This document shows, piece after piece, positions 58,448-64,000 of a stretch of DNA of 64,000 bases. Both the position numbers and the translations under genes were made by a program. The notes under the pieces are model-generated. The model did no database searches. It was not told the origin of the DNA and saw only the letters and a program-made list of their open reading frames with translations. This DNA comes from Microvirga lotononidis. GTDB lineage: Bacteria > Pseudomonadota > Alphaproteobacteria > Rhizobiales > Beijerinckiaceae. Numbering within the stretch: position 1 is the first letter of the stretch; every line of letters begins with the position of its first letter. The stretch lies in contig NZ_CP141048.1 in NCBI RefSeq assembly GCF_034627025.1, positions 1,686,001-1,750,000 of the forward strand, written 5' to 3'.

Positions 58448-59049
58448 CCTTCGTCCTCGGCCTCACCGGTTCCATCGGCATGGGAAAATCGGCCACGGCC
58501 GATCTTTTCCGCCGGCTCGGCGTGCCGGTTCACGATGCCGACGCCACCGTCCACAGGCTCTATCGCGGCCGCGCCGCCCCGCTGATCGAGAAAGCCTTTC
58601 CCGGCACCGTCGTGGACGAGGCCGTCGACCGGACGAAGCTGGGGGCGGTGGTGCTCGGCAATCCGGAGCGCATGAAGCAGCTCGAGGCGATCATCCACCC
58701 CCTGGTGCGGGACGAAGAGGAAAATTTTCTTGAGAGGGTCTCGGCTGTGTCGCCGGTCGCCGTCCTGGACATTCCCCTCCTGTTCGAAACGGGCGGCGAG
58801 GCGCGCTGCGACGCCGTTCTGGTGGTCACCGCGCCGGCTTTCGTCCAGCGCGACCGCGTCATGGCCCGCCCCGGCATGACGGACGAGAAATTTCGTGCCA
58901 TCCTGGCCAAGCAGATGCCGGATGCCGACAAGCGGGCCCGGGCCCATTTTCTGGTCGATACCAGCCGCGGCTTTTCCTCCGCCGAGGCGCAGGTGCGATC
59001 GATCCTTGCCTGTCTCGCCGGTCGGCCCGGACGGCGTCACCGTTTTTGA
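58444..59049 (+). CDS. coaE: Dephospho-CoA kinase
   Basis: A 201-residue kinase that completes coenzyme A synthesis. The P-loop [11 protein letters not shown] is at residues 6-16, with the family [14 protein letters not shown] and [15 protein letters not shown]. Translationally coupled to aroE by an ATGA overlap. Confidence 0.96.
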   Translation: MTFVLGLTGSIGMGKSATADLFRRLGVPVHDADATVHRLYRGRAAPLIEKAFPGTVVDEAVDRTKLGAVVLGNPERMKQLEAIIHPLVRDEEENFLERVSAVSPVAVLDIPLLFETGGEARCDAVLVVTAPAFVQRDRVMARPGMTDEKFRAILAKQMPDADKRARAHFLVDTSRGFSSAEAQVRSILACLAGRPGRRHRF

Positions 59050-59064
59050 TGAAGAGTTTTCCTG

Positions 59065-59787
59065 ATGTTGCGTGAAATCGTTCTCGATACCGAAACCACC
59101 GGCACCAGCCATGCCAATGGCGACCGGGTCATCGAAATCGGCTGCGTCGAGCTGCTCAACCACATCCCGACGGGCAAGAGCTATCACGTCTACATCAATC
59201 CGGAATGCCCGGTCTCGCCCGGCGCCTTCGCGGTCCACGGGCTCTCCGACGAATTCCTCAAAGACAAGCCGGTCTTCGCAGCCGTTGCGGACGAATTCGC
59301 CGAGTTCGTCCGCGATGCGCGGCTCGTCATCCACAACGCCGCCTTCGATATCGGCTTCCTCAATGCGGAATTCGCCCGCACCGGGCATGCGCCATTCAAC
59401 CTGCCCGACGTGATCGACACCCTCTCGATGGCGCGGCGCAAGCATCCGGGCGCGGCGAACAACCTCGATGCCCTCTGCTCGCGATACGGAATCGACAATT
59501 CCAGGCGCACCAAGCACGGCGCGCTCCTCGACGCGGAAATCCTGGCCGAGGTCTATATCGAGCTGATCGGCGGCCGGCAGGTCGGCTTCGACCTTTCGCT
59601 CCAGCCCGCCGCGCGGTCGGCCGCTTCCCGCCAGGCCGCCGCGGCGGCGCGCGACGCCCGGCCCCGTACCTTGATCTCGCGCCTGACCGAGGCCGAGCGC
59701 GCGGCCCACGAAGCCTTCATCCAGCAGCTCGGGCCCAATGCCCTCTGGCGCGAATATCTCGGAGAGACCACGCCGGAGGCGTCCTAA
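59065..59787 (+). CDS. dnaQ: DNA polymerase III subunit epsilon (3'-5' proofreading exonuclease)
   Basis: A 240-residue DEDDh exonuclease. The catalytic residues are D8 and E10 (LDTETTG), Asp in IHNAAFDIGFLN, and His/Asp in HGALLDAEI. A short C-terminal tail after about residue 185 would contact the polymerase. It follows coaE by 15 bp. A terminator lies between it and the convergent secB. Confidence 0.96.
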   Translation: MLREIVLDTETTGTSHANGDRVIEIGCVELLNHIPTGKSYHVYINPECPVSPGAFAVHGLSDEFLKDKPVFAAVADEFAEFVRDARLVIHNAAFDIGFLNAEFARTGHAPFNLPDVIDTLSMARRKHPGAANNLDALCSRYGIDNSRRTKHGALLDAEILAEVYIELIGGRQVGFDLSLQPAARSAASRQAAAAARDARPRTLISRLTEAERAAHEAFIQQLGPNALWREYLGETTPEAS

Positions 59788-59825
59788 GAATTCTAGCTCA
59801 GCCCTCATCCCGAGAGGCTGAAAAC

Positions 59826-59862
59826 AAAAAAATCGGGCGAGACGGAAGCCGCCTCGCCCGAT
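59826..59862 (-). terminator. Terminator of secB (leftward)
   Basis: ATCGGGCGAG (59832-59841) pairs with CTCGCCCGAT (59853-59862); read leftward it is followed by TTTTTTTGTTTT. It can also slow transcription from dnaQ. Confidence 0.9.
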
Positions 59863-59889
59863 CCTGAAAAACGTCGGTGGTTCGAAGGC

Positions 59890-60372
59890 TTACGACAGCG
59901 TCGGACCGTTGCCGTTCTGCTGGGACTGCACCTCGGCGGCGCGCTGACGGTAGAGGGCCACGAAGTCGATCGGGTCGATGTAGAGGGGCGGGAAGCCGCC
60001 GTTGCGCACCGCATCGGCCACGATCTGACGGGCGAAGGGGAACAGCAGGCGCGGGCACTCGATCATCACCACCGGGTGCAGCTGCTCCTGCGGGATGTTC
60101 TGGATCCGGAACACGCCCGAATAGGTCAGCTCGAAGGCGAACAGCACGTCCTTGCCGCCGATCTTGGCATCGCCCTCGAGTGTCAGGTCGACCTCGAAAT
60201 CGGCTTCCGCCAGCTGCTTGGCGTTCACGTTGACCTGCAGGTTGATCTGCGGGCCTTCCGACTGCTGCTGCAGGGAACGGGGGGCGTTGGGGTTCTCGAA
60301 GGAAAAGTCCTTGCAGTACTGCGCAAGGGCGTTGAGCGCGGGCGCTCCGTTGTTTGCCGGGTTCTCGGCCAT
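59890..60372 (-). CDS. secB: Protein-export chaperone SecB
   Basis: A 160-residue tetrameric chaperone that keeps preproteins unfolded and delivers them to SecA. Family patterns are [25 protein letters not shown] and [29 protein letters not shown], of which the short [12 protein letters not shown] is the most conserved. The tail is Gln-rich. It is divergent from the tim44-like gene. Confidence 0.96.
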   Translation of the reverse strand: MAENPANNGAPALNALAQYCKDFSFENPNAPRSLQQQSEGPQINLQVNVNAKQLAEADFEVDLTLEGDAKIGGKDVLFAFELTYSGVFRIQNIPQEQLHPVVMIECPRLLFPFARQIVADAVRNGGFPPLYIDPIDFVALYRQRAAEVQSQQNGNGPTLS

Positions 60373-60634
60373 GGGTTCATGCTCCCTGAGGGGTGTCTTC
60401 TCGGGCCCGGACGAAACACGTCGTCAGGCAAAGCGCCGGCTCGCTTCGGGCCATGGATCTTCGCGCTATCAGCTTCTCCCGCATGAGGCAAGATTTCAGC
60501 CGACTCATTCGCTTGTCGGGGGCAGAGGTGGATGTTACGACCTCAAGACCCCATATGCGAAGGATGACACCTTCGCCTCCTCCACACAACGCCCGGCGAC
60601 AACCGGGCACGGGCAGGCTCACAACGGATCGACG

Positions 60635-61357
60635 ATGCAGGATTCCTTCGACATCACGACCCTCATTTTCATCGTACTCGCTGTTTTCGTGATCTGGCGT
60701 CTGCGCTCCGTCCTGGGGCAGAAGACCGGCAACGAGCAACCGCCGTTCGACCCGATGTCGCGCCGGGATGCCCCCTTGCGCCCGGGCAATGCGCCGGCCG
60801 AGCCCGATCACAATGTGGTGCGTCTGCCCGGCACCAACGGAGCCCGTCCCGCGTCCGAAATTCCCCCGGCCGAGCGCTGGAAGGGCATCGCCGAGCCCGG
60901 CACGCCCACGGCCCAGGCCCTCGACGGCATCGCCCGCGTCGAGCCCGGCTTCGACGCGGGCGAATTCCTGGAGGGCGCCAAGTCGGCCTATGAGATGATC
61001 GTGACCGCCTTCGCCCAGGGCGACCGCAAGACCCTCAAGGATCTTCTCTCCCGCGACGTCTATGAAGGCTTCGAGAGGGCGATCACCGAGCGCGAGCGCC
61101 GTGGCGAGACGGTGGAGACCACTTTCGTGTCGATCGACAAGGCCGAGATGGCCGGCGCCGAGCTCCAGGGCAAGACGGCTCAGATCGTCGTGCGCTTCCT
61201 CTCCAAGCTCATCACGGCCACCCGCGACGCCTCCGGCACCGTGGTCGACGGCAGCCCCGAGACCGTGGCCGACGTCACCGACGTGTGGACCTTCGCCCGC
61301 ACCCTCGGCAACCGCGATCCCAACTGGCAGCTCGTGGCGACCGAAGCGGGGCAATGA
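60635..61357 (+). CDS. Tim44/TimA-domain membrane protein
   Basis: A 240-residue protein with one N-terminal membrane helix (about residues 8-23, TTLIFIVLAVFVIW), a Pro/Arg-rich cytoplasmic linker, and a C-terminal Tim44-like domain (about 110-238) recognised by FLEGAKSAYEMIVTAFAQGD and DVWTFARTLGNRDPNWQLVATE. In Alphaproteobacteria this is a TimA/Tim44-like protein with a membrane-associated role; its exact partner is not settled. It overlaps mltA by 4 bp. The 262-bp gap to secB shows no FxsA-type gene. Confidence 0.9.
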   Translation: MQDSFDITTLIFIVLAVFVIWRLRSVLGQKTGNEQPPFDPMSRRDAPLRPGNAPAEPDHNVVRLPGTNGARPASEIPPAERWKGIAEPGTPTAQALDGIARVEPGFDAGEFLEGAKSAYEMIVTAFAQGDRKTLKDLLSRDVYEGFERAITERERRGETVETTFVSIDKAEMAGAELQGKTAQIVVRFLSKLITATRDASGTVVDGSPETVADVTDVWTFARTLGNRDPNWQLVATEAGQ

Positions 61358-62523
61358 GGCATGCCGGGCGGGCTCTTCTCGCTTGCTCTCTCGCCTGGGC
61401 GGTGACCATGTCCACTGGCGCAGCATCGGCGCTGGCCGACCAGGCGCGCCTTGAGCCCCTGCCCTTCCAGGATCTTGCCGGCTGGGAGGCGGACGATCAC
61501 GACGCCGCCTTCCGGGCCTTTCTGCGCTCCTGCCGGGCTCTCGAGGCGAGCGCCGCCGAGCTGCGCCCGGCCCAGGCGCCGCAAGCGGACCTCCTGGCCG
61601 TCTGCCGCGAGGCCCTGAAGACGCCCGATCTCGGCCGAGCCGAGGCGAGGCGCTTCTTCGAGACCCATTTTCAGCCTGTTGCCGTGACGCCGCGCTCCGG
61701 GGACGGCTTCCTCACCGGCTATTACGAGCCAGAATTCCAGGGCTCGCGCACGCCGGACGCCACCTATCGGGTCCCCCTGCTCGACCGGCCCGCCGATCTC
61801 GTCACGATCCCGCAGGGCGAAACCCTGCCCGGCCTCGACAAGGGCCTCCAGGCGGCCCGGCGCAGCAAGGACGGCTACGAGCCCTATCCCGACCGCGCCG
61901 CCATCGAGGAAGGGGCCTTGGGGACGCTCGCCCGGCCCATCGTTTATCTGCGCGAGCCGGGCGAGGCCTTCATCATCCATGTCCAGGGCTCGGCCCGCAT
62001 CCGCCTCGACGACGGCTCGGTGATGCGCGTGGCCTATGCCGGACGCAACGGCCGGCCTTACACCTCCATCGGCCGGCTCCTGGTGCAGCGGGGCGAGATG
62101 GATCTGGAGACCATGACGCTGGAGAAGCTCATGGGCTGGCTCAAGAGCCATCCGGAACCGGCCAAGGCCCTGATGCGGCAGAACCAATCCTACATCTTCT
62201 TCCGCGAGGCGGGCGAGCTTGCGCCCGAGGACGGTCCCATCGGTGGCGCCGGCACTCCGCTCGTGCCCGGCCGCAGCCTCGCCGTCGACCGGTCCCTGTG
62301 GACCTACGGCCTGCCCGTCTGGCTCGACGGGCAATTGCCCCTGAGCCTCGGGGAGGCCGAGCCCCTGCGGCGGCTGATGATCGCCCAGGATACGGGCTCG
62401 GCCATCGTCGGCCCGGCACGAGGGGATTTCTTCTTCGGCAGCGGCGAGGAGGCGGGGCGGCGCGCCGGTCTGCTCCGGCATGCCGTGCGATTCGTGGTCC
62501 TGCAGCCCAAATCCCGTTCATGA
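61354..62523 (+). CDS. mltA: Membrane-bound lytic murein transglycosylase A
   Basis: A 389-residue MltA. A signal peptide (about residues 1-29) is followed by the MltA domain with FLTGYYEPEFQGSRT, and a C-terminal 3D domain with the catalytic Asp in RLMIAQDTGSAIVGPARGD. No lipobox cysteine is obvious at the signal cleavage region, so membrane attachment may be lost or different. It cleaves peptidoglycan glycans to anhydromuropeptides. Overlaps the Tim44-like gene and the Smr gene by 4 bp each (ATGA). Confidence 0.93.
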   Translation: MRHAGRALLACSLAWAVTMSTGAASALADQARLEPLPFQDLAGWEADDHDAAFRAFLRSCRALEASAAELRPAQAPQADLLAVCREALKTPDLGRAEARRFFETHFQPVAVTPRSGDGFLTGYYEPEFQGSRTPDATYRVPLLDRPADLVTIPQGETLPGLDKGLQAARRSKDGYEPYPDRAAIEEGALGTLARPIVYLREPGEAFIIHVQGSARIRLDDGSVMRVAYAGRNGRPYTSIGRLLVQRGEMDLETMTLEKLMGWLKSHPEPAKALMRQNQSYIFFREAGELAPEDGPIGGAGTPLVPGRSLAVDRSLWTYGLPVWLDGQLPLSLGEAEPLRRLMIAQDTGSAIVGPARGDFFFGSGEEAGRRAGLLRHAVRFVVLQPKSRS

Positions 62524-63089
62524 CCAAGAGAAGCCGCACCCGCCAGCTCAGCTCCGAGGAGAAGCGGCTCTGGTCCCATGTGGCCAGGCACGTGAAGCCC
62601 ATGAAGGGTAAGCGCCTCCCGGTCGAGCCGGAACCCGAGGCCAAGCCCGCCACGGCTCCCGTTCCTCAGGTTGTCGCGGCCTCCCCCGTCCTGCCCTCGC
62701 TCCCGCCTCCCGTGAAACCCGCCCTGCCCCCGCTTGCTCCGGTGGAGCGCAAGACCCTTCAGGCCCTGCGCCGGGGCCGCAAGGAAGTCGACAGCGTCAT
62801 CGACCTGCATGGGATGCGCCAGGAAGAGGCGCATTTCGCCCTTCTGCGTTTCCTGCATCGGGCGCAGGGCTCCGGCTATGGTCTCGTCCTCGTGATCACC
62901 GGCAAGGGCGGCGCGGCCGTTGCCGGGGGCCTGTTCGACGAGCGAGGAGTGCTGCGCCGCATGGTGCCCCATTGGCTGCGCCTGCCCGACCTGCGCCACG
63001 TGGTGATCGGCTTCGAGGAGGCCTCTCCCCAGCACGGTGGATCCGGTGCACTCTATGTCAGGCTCCGCCGGCGGCGGGGCGCGGGATAA
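62520..63089 (+). CDS. Smr/MutS2-type domain protein
   Basis: A 189-residue protein with a basic, proline-rich N-terminal half (about residues 1-90) and a C-terminal Smr domain: VIDLHGMRQEEAHFALLRFL and LVITGKGGA (DLHG and TGKGG motifs). Smr domains can have endonuclease activity. Stop-start overlap with mltA suggests co-translation. The role beside mltA is unknown. Confidence 0.92.
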   Translation: MTKRSRTRQLSSEEKRLWSHVARHVKPMKGKRLPVEPEPEAKPATAPVPQVVAASPVLPSLPPPVKPALPPLAPVERKTLQALRRGRKEVDSVIDLHGMRQEEAHFALLRFLHRAQGSGYGLVLVITGKGGAAVAGGLFDERGVLRRMVPHWLRLPDLRHVVIGFEEASPQHGGSGALYVRLRRRRGAG

Positions 63090-63093
63090 CGAC

Positions 63094-63501
63094 ATGACTC
63101 CCTTCGGTGAACGGGTGCGGCAGCTGCGCCGGGAACGCGGGCGGATGTTGAAGGACATGGCCTCCCATCTCGGCGTGTCGAGCGCCTATCTCTCGGCCCT
63201 CGAGCGCGGCGAGCGCGGCAAGCCAACCTGGGCCCTCATCCAGGGCGTCCTGCAATATTTCCACATCATCTGGGACGAGGCCGACGAGCTGACGCGCCTC
63301 GCCGATCTCTCCGACCCCAAGGTGAAGATCGACACGGCGGGCGGCGACCCCAAGGCGACCCTGCTGGCCAACCGCCTCGCCCGCGAGATCCAGTCCCTGT
63401 CCGAAAGCGAGCTCGAGGAGATGCTGGCGGTTCTCGACAGGGCCCAGACCCGGGAGAGGCGTTTGCCCGTGCCCATCCAGGCGGTGCAGGACACGGTCTG
63501 A
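63094..63501 (+). CDS. XRE-family helix-turn-helix regulator
   Basis: A 135-residue protein with an N-terminal XRE-type helix-turn-helix (about residues 4-65: FGERVRQLRRERGRMLKDMA and SSAYLSALERGERG) and a helical C terminus. It lies 4 bp after the Smr gene in the same operon. Target unknown. Confidence 0.9.
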   Translation: MTPFGERVRQLRRERGRMLKDMASHLGVSSAYLSALERGERGKPTWALIQGVLQYFHIIWDEADELTRLADLSDPKVKIDTAGGDPKATLLANRLAREIQSLSESELEEMLAVLDRAQTRERRLPVPIQAVQDTV

Positions 63502-63572
63502 GAAGACGCGAGCCTTGACCGACGGGGCAGTGGATGCGAAAGCGCCCCGTCATTTCATAACCCCGGTGGCTC

Positions 63573-64000
63573 ATGTCCCAGACCCGCATCGACGTCCTCA
63601 CCCTCGGCAACGCCATCGTTGACGTGCTCGCCCATACGGACGAGGCCTTCCTGCTCCAGAAGAAGGTGCACAAGGGCGCTATGCAGCTCATCGACGAGGC
63701 GCGCGCCGAGGAGCTGTACACCGACATGGGTCCGGCGGTGATCGTGTCGGGCGGCTCGGGCGCCAACACGGCGGCGGGCGCGGCCTCCTTCGGCGTGAAG
63801 GCCGGTTTCATCGGCAAGGTGAAGAACGACGAGACCGGCAAGCTCTTCGCCCACGATCTGAGGGCCATCGACGTCCACTACGACGTGAATCCCGCCGAGG
63901 ACGGTCCCGCCACGGCGCGCAGCTTCATCCTGGTGACGCCGGACGGCGAGCGCACCATGAACACCTATCTAGGCGCGTGCCAGAACCTAACGCCCGACGA
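63573..64000 (+). CDS. PfkB-family carbohydrate kinase, adenosine-kinase-like (3' end missing)
   Basis: The start of a PfkB-family kinase runs off the window: 142 codons are complete and one is partial. Visible features are LTLGNAIVDVLAHT, the GGSGANTAAGAA motif (first PfkB signature, about residues 60-71) and FIGKVKNDETGKLF, which resemble bacterial adenosine kinase-like members. The catalytic second signature is beyond the edge. A GGTGG-like site precedes the ATG. Confidence 0.85.
   Translation, partial: MSQTRIDVLTLGNAIVDVLAHTDEAFLLQKKVHKGAMQLIDEARAEELYTDMGPAVIVSGGSGANTAAGAASFGVKAGFIGKVKNDETGKLFAHDLRAIDVHYDVNPAEDGPATARSFILVTPDGERTMNTYLGACQNLTPD

Noticed and set aside
60373..60634. Search for an fxsA-like gene between secB and the Tim44-like gene
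   Set aside because: No frame gives a plausible small membrane protein; only short fragments.

Overview
The window is a contiguous piece of an alphaproteobacterial chromosome, most likely from the Hyphomicrobiales (Rhizobiales). The Methylobacteriaceae or a Microvirga/Bosea-like lineage is my best guess by protein style, but I cannot prove the genus from sequence alone. Evidence is the high GC, the block hemE-hemJ-rho-mnmE-mnmG-rsmG-parA-parB on one side and ppsR-maf-aroE-coaE-dnaQ-secB on the other, two perfect parS palindromes, CtrA-type TTAA-N7-TTAA boxes and dense GANTC sites. No phage, insertion sequence, CRISPR array, rRNA or tRNA gene was recognised.

Layout. 0-4.8 kb: signalling and redox genes (3'-part of a GAF-PAS-GGDEF-EAL protein, a DsbA-like protein, a membrane class III cyclase, a DUF188 protein). 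4.8-10.7 kb: cytochrome c maturation genes split in two (ccmC-ccmD-ccmG, and ccmA-ccmB followed by a GNAT gene), separated by an M23 peptidase and a NIPSNAP/monooxygenase pair with a divergent ArsR-like regulator. 10.9-16.9 kb: aconitase with an Irr-like promoter motif, a low-GC asparagine-synthetase-like gene, a GNAT protein and pyrophosphatase. 17-23.6 kb: an RTX protein, a UbiH-type hydroxylase, TesB and the nitrogen pair glnK-amtB behind a sigma-54 promoter. 23.7-25.8 kb: a copper-handling cassette (DUF2946-like, YcnI-PCuAC fusion, SCO1). 25.9-34.2 kb: ftsK with a CtrA box, lolA, xthA, a chemoreceptor, a cyclic-nucleotide-binding protein with an orphan response regulator, and an L,D-transpeptidase. 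34.4-38.9 kb: an ABC-F ATPase with a possible leader peptide, a LysR/aldo-keto reductase pair and a small secreted protein. 38.9-43.9 kb: yggS, then leuS-lptE-holA.

44-64 kb is the replication-origin neighbourhood. parB, parA, rsmG, mnmG, mnmE, rho, hemJ and hemE all run leftward; ppsR, maf, aroE, coaE and dnaQ run rightward. The 486-bp gap between hemE and ppsR (55648-56133) is the likely chromosomal oriC: it has a perfect DnaA box, two perfect CtrA boxes, an AT-rich stretch and nine GANTC methylation sites. parS sites lie about 7 kb and 9 kb to its left. To the right follow dnaQ, secB (opposite strand) and a translationally coupled tim44-like/mltA/smr set with an XRE regulator, ending in a truncated PfkB-family kinase.

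Most of the window is conserved core genome. The parts most worth a second look are the origin and its regulatory sites, the low-GC asparagine-synthetase-like gene, the split ccm operon with its intervening cassette, the possible leader peptide before the ABC-F gene, and two families of dispersed palindromic intergenic repeats.
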